Below, piece after piece: positions 38,481 to 49,933 of a stretch of DNA of 64,000 nucleotides. The notes under the pieces were generated by a model. It saw nothing but the letters and a program-made list of their open reading frames with translations. It was not told where the DNA came from and ran no database searches. Positions within the stretch are counted from its first letter, which is position 1, and each line of letters opens with the position of its first letter. This DNA comes from Paroedura picta (Eukaryota > Chordata > Lepidosauria > Squamata > Gekkonidae): the NCBI RefSeq assembly GCF_049243985.1, contig NC_135373.1, positions 7,919,501 through 7,983,500 of the forward strand, in the 5' to 3' direction. Made by a program: the position numbers and the translations under genes.

Positions 38481-39380
38481 AGGTATAGGTTCGCAGAGCA
38501 GTGTAGCATTGGCCAGAGGAGTGGACCCATTTGTCCTGAATACCCAGCCTTATCCATAGACCCGATTATGCTTCCTCCTCATCTTTTGAGTGCAATCTGA
38601 ATAATAAATATAAGTTTTTAGCAATATATTACTAGGGAGATTTCTTTACTGCACTCAGTTTCATGTAAACCTTCCCATATTACACACCATAAGGATAAAC
38701 ACTGTCCTTACACAGGCTTTCCAAAATCTGTTTTTATTTGTTTTATTGTTGCTGTTCTGCTTTATCCTTTTGGTATATGAAATGGTTAAAAAATATATCT
38801 TTCTCCCCATAACCCAAAACAGGTTTGCAGGGCTTGTATTATGGGGACCTACAAAGCAACCTCTTCTAATACCAGGAATACTGTGAAACAAAACATCCAT
38901 GTCAGAAGATGGCCATGCTTCTGCTGACTGCTCCACTAGAGGGCAGTGTTTCCAGACCAAATTCCTGTATTCAGTTGAAAACATGTTGGATGATAAATAA
39001 ATATTTTAATAGGTTGACGTTAATATTGTAGAGGCATTCTGTGATTCGAGAAGAAATCTGACAGGCTACTGAAAAACCTGTGAACTACTGACATCAGGCT
39101 GCCACTGTTTGACTATTGTTAATGTTGATGTGGAAAGATCAAAGGAAAAAATCAAGGTTAACGCTGAGTGACTAAATTACTGTTGATCATTAGTAATTAT
39201 ATTCCTTTGTTCCTTGTGACGCACATTTTTACACAGTTGAGTAGTCCCTCGAAAAACAATAAATGTTTATACATACTTAAAAATGCACATTTCCAAATCC
39301 AAAATTCATTCAATGATTAACACTCAAATTAGATGTTGCACACCCATTTTCAGGATAAGCTTCTACATAACATAAATCAC
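38481..39380. other. unassigned stretch
   Basis: AT-rich, without a recognised gene or element. A 107-codon minus frame (38984-38661) has no known motif and reads through AT-rich sequence; not annotated. Confidence 0.4.
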
Positions 39381-39382
39381 TG

Positions 39383-39550
39383 GGGGTGCAAAGTGCAATC
39401 AAGTTGCAGCCAAATTATGGGAACCTCATAGGGTTTTCAGGGCAAGAGACTAACATAGGTGGTTTGCCATTAACTGTGTAGCTACCCTGGACCTCCTTGA
39501 TGCTAACCAGAGTTGACCGTGCAACTTCTGGGCACTGAAGAGATTAGACC
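39383..39550 (-). mobile_element. 5S rRNA-derived SINE
   Basis: AAGTGCAATCAAGTTGCAGC body, GGTGGTTTGCCATTAACTG middle, then CTAACCAGAGTTGACCGTGC from the 5S complement. Same family as 35.4 kb. Confidence 0.7.
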
Positions 39551-39639
39551 ATCAAGGCCAGGGTATAACCCACATTCCCCAGTAAAATAATTGTTAAGCT
39601 TTTATTGAATTTACCATTTTGATACCATTCCATCAGGAT

Positions 39640-40935
39640 TTCTGCAGAATAGACAATACACGGATGACATCCAGATCTTCCTCCTAATGGATGACTGCCC
39701 TGACTCTCCCCCAGAACCCTTAACCAGATATCTGGAAGCAGTGACAAATGGATCAAGCAGAATAATCTGAAGCTCAACCCTGCAAAGACGGAGGTCTTGT
39801 GGTTGAGTAGGAAGGGACCATGGGAGGAAGCCCGTCTGCCCACCCTGGATGGTATGCAGCTCTCAGCAATGCACCCCGCCAGGAACCTGGGTGTGATCCT
39901 GGATATTTTCCTTACAATGGAAGCCTAAGTCAAAAAGTAGTGTGGCTGGCATATTACCACCTCTGCCAAGCCAAGCTACTAGTGCCTTACCTGGACCCAG
40001 AGCACCTAGCCACAGTGATTCATACGATGGTCACCTCATTACTGGATTTTTGCAACTCACTCTACACAGGCCTACCCTTATCCTTGATATAGAAACTACA
40101 ACTGGTGCAGAATGCTGTGGCCAGGATTCTCACTGAAACATCATGGATATCCCACATCTGGCCGGTACTTCAACAACGTGGCTGGCTCCCAGTTTAATTC
40201 CAGATTAAGCTTATGGTTTTGGTAATCACCTTTGAGGTCATACACAGTTTGGGCCCAGTGTGTCTGAGAGACTGCCTCCCTGCCTATACCCTCAAAAGAG
40301 CCATATACTCTGCCATCTCCCACTGGCTGCATATCCCTGGCCCCAGAGAAGTGTATCCGAGACATCACCTTCCTGCCTATATCCCCCTTCCAAAAGAGCC
40401 TTATGCTCCACCACCTCCAACTGGCTGAGGATCCCTAGCCCCAGAGAAGCATGTTAGACCTCAACAAGGGCCAGAGCCTTCCCAGTCCTGGCCCGCACCG
40501 GTTGGAAAAAGCTCCCTGAGGAAATCAGAGCCCTGCCTGAACTCCCACAGTTCCTCAGGGCCTGCAAAAGGGAACTCCTCCACCAGGCATTTGCTTGAGG
40601 CCGACCAACTTGGAACATCTGCTGGTCCCCCCTTAGACACCCTTCCATGACTGAACAATTTGATCTCCCCAGTGTTGTTGTTATTCATGTTGTGTTGTAA
40701 TTGTTACTGTTAAATTGTGATGTTCTATTCAAAATCATATAATGTTGTAGATTGTTATAATATTCCACGAAAATTTATGCAGTGTTCCATGTAAACTGCC
40801 TAGAGCCGCAAAGAATGGGTAGTATAAAAATCCAAATAAATAAATAAACAAATAAACAAATAAACAAATAAACAAATAAACAAATAAACAAATAAACAAA
40901 TAAACAAATAAATAAATAAATAAATAAATAAATAA
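39640..40935 (+). mobile_element. L2-clade LINE 3' part with (AAACA/AAATA)n tail
   Basis: Starts at a palm-like segment (TDDIQIFLLMDDCPDSPPEP) near 39660, then LKLNPAKTEVLWLSRKG (39769-39819), LYTGLPLSLI (40060-40090), a C-terminal block with a local tandem duplication (LPAYTLKRAIYSAISHWL / LPAYIPLPKEPYAPPP), the UTR (TAAACTGCCTAGAGCCGC) and a 100-base tail at 40836-40935. Confidence 0.88.
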
Positions 40936-41369
40936 AATACTGCACAAATATAAACAACTGAGGAATGCCTCATGGCAAAAGCCCATTTGGTCTGGTTTAC
41001 ATGTATTCTCTTTGGTCTCCTTCCTCCTCTTTTTCTTCACAAAGGTGTGAAATGGGATTAATATCCCTCAGACAAAAGCTTCAGTAGCATCCCATATTGT
41101 TGAGTTCTTAACATTTAGAATATTGTTGATTTGACAGAACTCTTGAAGATCTGCTTGCCATCCTTCTAAATTGGTCTTGTCATCCAAATATATGGTCATT
41201 CATCCTCCATCTTCTTTGTCCCAGTCTCTGATAATTGAATACTACTTCTAGAGGATTATGATCTGCAAATGTATTAGGTAGTATTTCCACATTAATCACC
41301 ATAGGCATTATACTTCTTGATATCCAGCACTGATCAATTCTAGTATATTTATGCTTTTTTAAAATTCAG

Positions 41370-42370
41370 CTGATTTCAGTAAAGCCTTTGATAAGATTCC
41401 ACATGATATTCTTCCTGACATGTTGGTAAAATGCGGTATGGATACTATTACTGGTAGGTGGATTGATCTGGTTGACAGATTGCACATAAAGGGTGCTTGT
41501 TAATGGTTCCTCATCCTCTTGGAGGAGTGACAAGTGGAGTGCCTCAAGGATCTGTCATGGACCCTGTGTTGTTCAATGTATTTATAAATGGTTTGGATGA
41601 AGGAATAGAGTGGTCCCTATTAAATCTGCAGATGATACTAAACTGGGAGGGGTAGCAAACACACCAGAAGACATAAACAGGATACAGAATGATCTTGACA
41701 AGCTGGAAAACTGGGCTCAAATGAATAAAATGAATTTCAATAGTGATTAATGTAAAGTTCTGCATTTAGGTAGGAAAAATCAAACGCATCATTATAGGAT
41801 GGGAGAGGCCTGTCAGGGCAATAGTATGTGCAAAAATGATCTAGAGATCCTAGTAAACTATACACAACATGAGTCAGCAGTGTGACTTGGCAGCTAAAAA
41901 AGCAAATGGGATTTTGGGCTGTATCAAAAGTTGTATAGTGTCCAGATTGCACAAGATTATGGTACCTCTTTACTGTGCTCTGGTTAGAGCTTACTTAGAG
42001 TACAGTGTGCACTTTTGGGCCCCACAATTGAAGAAGGATGTAGACAAAATGGAGCATGTCCAGAGGAGGGCAATGAAAATGGTTAGGGGTGTGGAGACCA
42101 AGCTGTATGAGAAAAGGTTGAGGGAGCTTTGTCTGTTTAGCCTAGAGAGAACATGACTGATATGATAGCCATCTTTAAGTACTCGAAGGGCTGTCACATA
42201 GAGGATAGAGCACGATTGTTTTCTGTAGCCCCAGAGTGTCAAACCAGTTAGAGTGGTTCCTCAGTGGAACTGGTTTCCTCAGGAGGTGGTAGGTTCTCCT
42301 TAGTTGGACATTTTTAAGCAGAGGCTAGATAGTTATCTGACTGAAACGCTGATTTTATGAACTTAGGCAG
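41370..42370 (+). mobile_element. CR1 LINE fragment, RT to C terminus
   Basis: ADFSKAFDKIPHDILPDMLV at 41375, then [40 protein letters not shown] (41628-41690), KVLHLGRKNQT (41754-41787), ANGILGCIKSCIVSRLHKIM and LVRAYLEYSVHFWAPQLKKD (41980-42040). 3' end near 42350. About as diverged as the 55-59 kb CR1, and 5' truncated. Confidence 0.9.
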
Positions 42371-42639
42371 ATTGTGAGTGGGTGGGCAGGAAGGGATGTG
42401 TCAGTGTTTGTCTCATGTGGCCCTTCCTTGCATGCCCAGGATTGCCACTGTGGGATGTTCGGTGAATTTCCTTTAGGCCAGGCTGGATTCTGCAGATGCT
42501 AGCTAATTTACCTACCTTAAAAAAATTATTCTCAATTTTCCTTACCAATTACAATGTATTACTTTTTAGGGGTAGGTTAGGGGTAGTTTTTTTTTAAATT
42601 GACTTGCAGGGAGTTTATTGCGGGGTAATAATAGATACT

Positions 42640-44300
42640 CACATGTGCTTGAGGATTAATAACAGCCACAGATTTATTTAACATAACACCTTTAGGGTGT
42701 TGGCTTGGCAGGAGGTTTGTGGAAGGATGAGGTGACCAATTTTCCTCCCTCTCTTAAAGAGACCATAGTGTCCAAAAATGGCAATTTTAAAGAATCAAAT
42801 TTTGCCGTGAACTTAATAATAGGATGTTGTTGATTACACCACTGCATAAATTGGTGTAATCAATTATTATTCCTCTATATAATGAAAATATCGTCTAAAA
42901 ATCTGGTATAAAAATTATATCCTTAAAAAAAGGGTTATTATTCTCATTGTATAGCCAGCTATGTCCTAAATTCAACATTAATACGTTCGCTATAGAGGGC
43001 ACCCCATCGATATGTCATGAGTTTGTAGGTCTAATACATCCTCAAATACAAAACTATTATGTTCCAAAACAATATCAAGTGGATAAAGTAAATAATGTGT
43101 AGGAAGGATGTTGAGTGAGCAACTATCTAATGCATTCTGAGCCAGTAATCTAGCTTCTTCAAGTGGAATATTCGTGTAAAGCGCTGTAACATCCATTTTT
43201 AATAATACTGCACCCTGTGGAGCTGTCAACCTGTCTAATAATGTAATAAAATGTGTAGTATCTTTAATTAAGGTGTCCGATTTAGGTAAGCCTTTCTGAA
43301 TATGAAAATCCACAACCTTGGATAATGGTTAAAGAAAAGCCCCACATTGTTAAACGATAGGTCTACCAATAGGGAGATGTTCAGTTTTATGTATTTTTTG
43401 AATCATACACGACTGTGGTGTCCTAGGTAAAGGTAAAGGTATCCCCTGTGCAAGCACCGAGTCATGTCTGACCCTTGGGGTGACGCCCTCCAGCGTTTTC
43501 TTGGCAGACTCAATACGGGGTGGTTTGCCAGTGCCTTCCCCAGTCATGACCGTTTACCCCCCAGCAAGCTGGGTACTCATTTTACCGACCTCGGAAGGAT
43601 GGAAGGCTGAGTCAACCTTGAGCCGGCTGCTGGGATCGAACTCCCAGCTCATGGGCAAAGGTTTCAGACAGCTGCCTTACCACTCTGCGCCACAAGAGGC
43701 TCTGTGGTGTCCTAAGGGAATCTATTTTCTAAATAATTTGCTTCATTCATATTTATGTAACCTAGTCCCAATCCCTCATGCACCACAATCCTTATCATTC
43801 TCATAGTGTTTTTATATAGCTATGATCTATTCTCTTGTAGTATTTAGTATCATTAAGTTATCTCATAGCTTCCAGCCTGTAATCATTCATATTCAAAATA
43901 ATAATCCCACCCCCTTTATCTGCTAGTTTAATTATAATTTTTGGATCCATTTGTAATTCATTTAAACAAACAAATTGTTCTTGAGTCAAATTAGAGGGCA
44001 CTTTATTTCTTTTGGTCTTTAACCTATACAGATCCTTCAACACAAGCCTTTTAAAGGTGGTAATTTCTGGAACATCATTAAGAGGTATAAAGGTGGACTT
44101 GGTTCTAATTGTTGAAGACTGGTTACTATTAGGAACTTGTCTAGTAAGTTTAAACAAATCAACTTCAGTACGAAAGGCATTATATTTGGCAACAGGTACA
44201 AAAGTTAATCTTTTATTCAAAACATCATTCTGCACTGGTGTCAAAACCTTATTAGATAAAGCAAACACTATGTTTTGCAATTTCTGTGTTGACCCCTCTG
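42640..44300 (-). mobile_element. Penelope-like element (PLE) RT fragment
   Basis: Minus strand in order: N-terminal PLE region (44280-43858: NDVLNKRLTFVPVAKYNAF, then PKIIIKLADKGGGIIILNMN), RT core (43313-42990: LLDRLTAPQGAVLLKMDVTA LYTNIP..., ending HDISMGCPL), and a palm/WYRFLDDIFI-like region with a KLPFLDTMV-like end near 42770. No GIY-YIG endonuclease was recognised. SINE B is inserted at 43426-43702. The element is broken by several stops and frameshifts. Confidence 0.85.
43426..43702 (-). mobile_element. tRNA-derived SINE, family B, with 12-bp TSD
   Basis: Minus copy: GAGCCTCTTGTGGCGCAGAG box A region, box B GTTCGATCCC, 3' end CCTTTACCTTTACCT. Target duplication TGTGGTGTCCTA at 43414-43425 and 43703-43714. 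An independent insertion into the PLE. Confidence 0.9.
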
Positions 44301-44467
44301 AAAATCCAGTTGATACCAGTCAGGTTGTCTTGAGTGCTTTTGCAGTCTCATTGCCCTTCTTGGCACTTGTGCCTCCTCACTCATTGAACTCATAGAGTCA
44401 GCCTCAGAACTGGAGAAAGTTTCTGGGTCCCAGGTGACATCTTTTGTTTAAATCTAGGGTGTTTTTG

Positions 44468-44641
44468 ACATAGTCATGGGTACTGATAAAGCTGTTCTGA
44501 CCAAGCAGTAATTTCAGGGCTCTCTCAGCCTCACCCACTTCATAGGGTGTCTGTTGTGGGGAGAGGAAAGGGAAGGTGACTGGAAGCCGCTTTGAGAATC
44601 CTTCGCGTAGAGAAAAGCGGCATATAAGAACCAACTCTTCT
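44468..44641 (+). mobile_element. tRNA-derived SINE, family A, 3' part
   Basis: GATAAAGCTGTTCTGACC through AAGAACCAACTCTTCTTT, ending at the 3' edge of the minus-strand L1. Confidence 0.82.
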
Positions 44642-44644
44642 TTT

Positions 44645-46899
44645 TAAAGTTTGTTTTTGCCTCTAAAGACATTTTATCCTTCTTTTGCATATTAAATGCC
44701 AACATTTTAGATTTCTGATTATTTATTTTAAGCCCTGATACTAAGCTAAACTTCGGAAATGTTGTCAAAACTTTTGGGGAAGATGATATTGGATCTTCTA
44801 ATAACATGATGATATTGGATCTTCTAATAACAGAATATAATCAGAAAAAGCCCTAATTTTAAATTCTTCTCCCTTAATTTTTATCTCCTTAACCTCATTA
44901 TCATCCCTTATTTTGTTCATTAATATTTCCAAAACCAAAATAAATAATAATGGTGAAAGAGGGCATCCCTGACGTGTACCTTTTGGTAAATGACATATCT
45001 GTGAAAACTGTCCATTAATCTTAAAATTTGTTACTTGTTCCGAATATATCGCTCTTATACCTTTCATAAATTTCTCTCCTAATCCCATTTTTCTAAGCAT
45101 TTCTGCATAAACTTCCAATTAACATTGTCAAACACCTTCTTATATCTAAGAAATTTAAGGCTGCTGGTTTATCTATATGTAAATTCAAATATTTTATCAC
45201 ATTTATCACAATTCTTATATTATCTTTAATTTGTCTTTTAGGAAGAAAACCTGATTGTTCTTTCTTAATATGGTCTTTTAAAACATTTTTCAACCTTTGT
45301 GCCAATATAATCATTATTTAACAAAGCAATAGGTCTGTAGCTTTTAACATCCAATACCTCCTGTTCCTCTTTGGGAATTAGAGTTATATATGACGGTTTC
45401 CATGAACCAGGGACTTCCATTCCTTCCAATATGTCATTCATAGTTATCTGCACAAGCAGTAGTAACTCATCTATACATGTTTTATAAAAAATATTTAAGA
45501 TCCCGTCAGGTCCAGGAACTTTATTTAATTTACTTCTTCTTACACTCTCTCATTTACTGTAATAGGTCAATTTAAAAGTAATCTTTGATCATCTGTAATA
45601 GACATTACATTATGTTGACTTAAATAGCCTTCAATTATTTTTTCATCTATTTTCTGATCCCTATACAAATTTGAAAAAAAATTGTACAAAACTTTCTTGA
45701 ATATTTTTCTTTCCTGTTAAAACTGCTTGTCCATCTTTTAGTTTTCTTCTTCTTTTTGCTTTTTCTTGTCTCAATTTATTAGTTAGCCATCTACTTTGTT
45801 TGTTAGCAAATTTGAAGTTATTTCTTTTAATACATTTCATTTTCCCCTCCATATCAGAAACCATTAACATAGAGAATTGCCATTGAAACTCTTTCTGATT
45901 TTGCCTTAACTCATCATTAAATGGATCTGCTTTAATTTCTTTTTCAATTGTTCTCAGTTCACCTAATAATTTATTCTCCTTTTCTTGCTGTTTTATTTTT
46001 AATCTTGCACTCAATTGTATAAAAATACCCCTCATAAATGCCTTAGCAGTGTCCAATACAATGTAGTTCTTAACTCCATTATTTAAATTAAATTTGAAAA
46101 ATTCTTTTATTTGCTTTTTACATTGTTCTGCCATAACTTTGTTTTTAAATATTGCTTTGCTTACTCTCCACATCCTCCTCACACTGTTCATATTTTTGTG
46201 TACCATTTATACAGCATTATGATATGAGAATACTTTAGGCTCAATATCTAATTTTAGTGTTTTCAAAACAAAATCTCCTGAAACTCAGATCATATCAATT
46301 CTAGAGAACGACTTATGTCTATCAGAATAAAAGGTATAACCTTTTGAATTCCCATTTTTCAATCTCCATATATCCATCAGATTCAAATCTTCTGTCATAT
46401 CAAAGAAAGGTTTAGGAAGCTTTCCTTTTGTATTCTTAACCAATTTACTTACTTTTTAAAAATCTAGTTCTAAGTTTACAACCCCATTGAAATATCCCAT
46501 TAAACACCAACTTTCATATTCCAAAGATGAATTTTTTTAGTTAAATCATAGTAAAATTTCTGCTTTCTCTCATTTGGTGCATATATTGCTAACATCATAT
46601 TGTTGCCTAGACAGCTAATTTCCACCCCTAAATATCTTCCTCTGTCATCATTGATAATTTTTTGTGGAGATAATAACAGATTAATATGCATCACAATGCC
46701 ATTCCTTTAGACATTATTTGAAGCTATAAATTCATTACCAATGATTTATTAATTAGCAAATTACTATTATTTTTCCTAATATGTGTGTCTAACAAACAAC
46801 CTACATCTATCTTTTGGTTCTCTAAGTAATGAAAAACTTTTTTCTTATCTGTGGTTTATTTAAACCATTAATGTTCCAAGACCAAATTTTATAACTCAT
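44645..46899 (-). mobile_element. L1 LINE ORF2, start codon to RT, broken
   Basis: The ORF2 start is visible: ATG at 46899-46897 followed by SYKIWSWNINGLNKPQIRKK. Endonuclease pieces continue (GRYLGVEISCLGNNMMLAIY and APNE near 46630-46560), then a Lys-rich linker (46206-45661), then RT: TLIPKEEQEVLDVKSYRPIA (45390 region), EQSGFLPKRQIKDNIR, GTRQGCPLSPLLFILVLEIL (45000-44930), and a decayed palm FSDYILLLED. It stops in the RT thumb (GLKINNQKSKML) at a SINE. A 24-base tandem repeat (GATATTGGATCTTCTAATAA) lies at 44785-44832. There are at least five frame breaks. Confidence 0.9.
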
Positions 46900-46907
46900 C
46901 TTTAAAC

Positions 46908-48050
46908 GTCCTCTTCTGCTTCTGCGAGGTTCCTACTATTTTGGTCCCTTATCATACCCATCTTTGCATGAAACGTTCTCTTCATATCTCCAATTTTCTT
47001 GAAAAGTTCTCTGGTCCTCCCCATTCTATTGTTTTCGTCTATTTGTTTGCATTCGTGTGTATCTTTCTCTTTCTCCCTTGCCTTTCACTTCCCTTCTTAG
47101 CTATTTGTAAAGCTTCCTCAGACAGCCATTTTGATTTCTTGCATTTCTTTTTATTTGGGATGGTTTTACTCGCTACCTCTTGTACAATGGTTCGAACATC
47201 CATCCATAGTTCTTCAGGCACTCTGTCTATCAGATCTAATTCCTTGAATCTATTTGGCACCTCTACTGTATATTCATCGGGGATATGATTTAGTTCTTAC
47301 CTGAGTGGCCTAGTGCTTTTCCCTACTTTCTTCAATTTAAGCCTAAATTTTGCAACAAGAAGCTGATGATCTGAACCACAATCAGCTCCTGGTCTTGTTT
47401 TTACTGACTGTATAGAACTTCTTCATCCTTGGCTGCAGAGCACATAGTCAATCTGATTTCTGTGTTGACCGTCTGGTGATGTCCATGATGTCTCTTGGGT
47501 TGTTTGAAAAGAGTGTTTGCTATGACCATTGTATTCTCTTGATAAAATTCCGCCAGCCTGTGCCCTGCTTCATTTTGTACTCCAAGGCCAAACTTGCCTG
47601 TTATCCTGGTTATCCTTTGGTACCCTACTTTAGCATTCCAATCTCCCATGATGATAAGCACATCATTTTTTGGTGTTGCTTCTAGAAGGTGTTGTAGGGT
47701 TTCATAGAACTGGTCAACTTCATCCTCTTCAGCAGCAGTGGTTGGGGCATAGCCCTGGATTACTGTGATGTTGAATGGTTTGCCTTGGATTCGAACTGAG
47801 ATCATTCTGTCATTTTGGGGATTGTATCCCAAGGCTGCTTTTCCTACTCTCTTATTGATTATGAAGGCTACTCCATTTCTTCTGCGAGATTCTTGTCCAC
47901 AGTAGTATACCTGATGGTCATTGAATTAAGTTCACCCATTCCTGTCCATTTTAGTTCACTGATTCCTAAAACGTCAATGTTCAGTCTTGTCATCTCTTGT
48001 TTAACTACGTCCAGCTTACCTTGATTCATGGATCAACTGTCGTGTCCAAC
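46908..48050 (-). mobile_element. RTE-BovB LINE endonuclease fragment
   Basis: Frame 47832-47401 reads VRIQGKPFNITVIQGYAPTT, VLIIMGDWNAKVGYQ and KFGLGVQNEAGHRLAEF: the BovB AP-endonuclease (catalytic GDWN). Further down come FKELDLIDRVPEELWMDVRT (47250 region) and GRTRELFKKIGDMKRTFHAK (about 47010-46950). The 5' side (DVLGISELKWTGMGEL) is readable to about 47990. The RT is absent; the L1 ORF2 start follows within about ten bases. Confidence 0.9.
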
Positions 48051-48539
48051 TGTAAATTGCCTTAGAACCCTGACAGAACTGGCAGGAGGCTGGTGAATGC
48101 GCTTCCTCCCCCTCCCTTCAGGCCTGCTGCGAAGAAGCCTCTGACAGCCCCTGACTGAGAGGGGGAGGCGTTTCCGAGAGCAACGCAGGGGAGTCTAAGG
48201 GCATGGGGTGGGCATTCCTTTTGAGGGGGGAGCTTTCCCCTTCTGCCAAACAGCTGGCTGACTGGGAGGCCACAGAATAGCCCCTTCTCACTTAAAATAC
48301 TGCTGTGGCCGGCCATGCTGCTGGAGGGAAGAAACAGCCAAGCAACTCTGCAGATTTGAAACCTCCCACAGAGGGTTGTTCTGCAGGTGAAACTGGAACC
48401 TGTTGCAGAGGTTCTTTTGCCTCCTGTTTCATCTGCACAAGTACCCTGTGCAGTAGGCCTCAAGAGTTTCAACTCCAGAACAACCTGTGTGGGAGACCTT
48501 AAATGTTTCTTCTCAACTGTGTCCAAACTCCATAGGAGC

Positions 48540-48740
48540 CCTTTCTGCTTGGGAGCCCTCTCTGCAGATGAACTGTAATTCCAGGAGTTCTCCAGGCCCC
48601 ACCTGGAGGTTGGCTAATCCCTGGTTTGGAGATATTCCTGAAGGTTTGGAGGAAGGCCTTAAGATCATACAAAGCCATTTTTGCCTGCAGAGCTGATCAT
48701 TATAATCTAGAGATGAGCAGCAATCTAGAGATGATGGTAG
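48540..48740. repeat. interspersed repeat (lizard-type, unnamed)
   Basis: CTGTAATTCCAGGAGTTCTC, CACCTGGAGGTTGGCTAATC, GGAGATATTCCTGAAG. A second copy lies at 49305-49545, with the same ATGAGCAGCAAT phrase. Confidence 0.6.
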
Positions 48741-48843
48741 AGGCTCACAGACTGTGGTTGGGGTAGAGTGGTTGCAGCTGTGTCCCTCCTGGGCTATGGG
48801 CTTTGGCCAGCCCTTACCAGCAACTGTTTGTATTTTGAGGTGC

Positions 48844-48844
<1 letters not shown>

Positions 48845-48875
<31 letters not shown>

Positions 48876-48876
48876 C
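48845..48876. repeat. (AGAC)n microsatellite
   Basis: About eight AGAC units. Confidence 0.9.
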
Positions 48877-49304
48877 AATATCAATCCTATGAGTCTGGAA
48901 AGTTCAGGAAGATCTAAATAAAGACTATTTACAGCCTGAAACTGTAAATAGTGAACAAATAAATGGCTGGATAGACATGGGAACTAAAGTGACTTTTTTC
49001 AAGCTTGGCCTGGTAAATAAAAACACCTATGAACTCAAAGACATAAGTGGCCCAGAATTTAAAGTGTAGTTAGTTTTACTGGAATGTAGACAGTGAGACT
49101 TTGGGGAATACTAGGTGATCCACTTTTATTAGGTAACGACTTGGCCTTGCAGACAACAACAGGGATGGCAGTTGCCAGCAGTAGGTCACAGGCTTCAGAA
49201 AGGCAGACATCACCAGCTAAGCAACCAAGTGGATTCTGGGGCCACATGCATTCCTTTTGAAGGGATGCATGTGAGGGGAGAGTGCTTTCCCTTCAGCCTA
49301 ACTG

Positions 49305-49545
49305 CCTAGAGCTGTACTTCCAGGGGATTCTCGAACCCCACCTGGAGGCTGGCATCCCTAAACAATGCTACACAGTCCCCCCTCCAAAGTAGCCATTTTT
49401 GCCTGCAGAGATGGTCTGTATATTCTTGAGATGAGCAGCAATTCCAGGCTTCACCTGGAGGTTGGCTGTCCCTGGTCTGAACATATTCCTTGAAGTTTGA
49501 AAGTGGGGCCTCAAAAGTGTGTGATGCCCGCACAGCTACCTAGCA
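49305..49545. repeat. interspersed repeat, second copy
   Basis: Homologous to 48540-48740 (ACCTGGAGGCTGGCATCC, TTGAGATGAGCAGCAATTCC). Unique sequence between the copies shows nothing recognisable. Confidence 0.6.
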
Positions 49546-49689
49546 CCTCCTGACCAATTTTAGGTCAACAAAACATTGCAGATATTTGGTTGCAAGATTG
49601 ATGTAGATTCACACTACCTAGGTGTGCATAAACCTGACTAAGGTCAAGACTGCTGTGCACAGAGGGACCTCCTCTTAGGGTTGCCATCT

Positions 49690-49865
49690 TCCAAGTGAGG
49701 CTCTTAACCTCACCACCCTCACGGAGAGTCTGCTATGGGGAGAGGAAAGGAAGGTGATTGGAAACTGCTTTGAACACCTGAAGCCTGCTGGGTCACTGCA
49801 GCCCATTCCCAGTTCTCTCAGACCTCTCACAGCCCCACATCCCTCATAGGTTGTCTATTTTGGAG
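49690..49865 (+). mobile_element. tRNA-SINE family A fragments, decayed
   Basis: GGGGAGAGGAAAGGAAGGTG and ATTGGAAACTGCTTTGA, then a second partial copy (CAGTTCTCTCAGACCTCTC ACAGCC, CTCATAGGTTGTCTATTTTGG). Confidence 0.6.
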
Positions 49866-49866
49866 A

Positions 49867-49867
<1 letters not shown>

Positions 49868-49933
<66 letters not shown>

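Noticed and set aside
39383-39550. 5S rRNA gene
   Set aside because: Only a diverged part of 5S is present, joined to a SINE body; the copies at 35.4 and 17.7 kb show the same structure.
47039-47832. Host gene resembling the craniofacial development protein 2 annotations
   Set aside because: Such annotations usually trace to BovB endonuclease; the GDWN motif and neighbouring blocks are those of the LINE.
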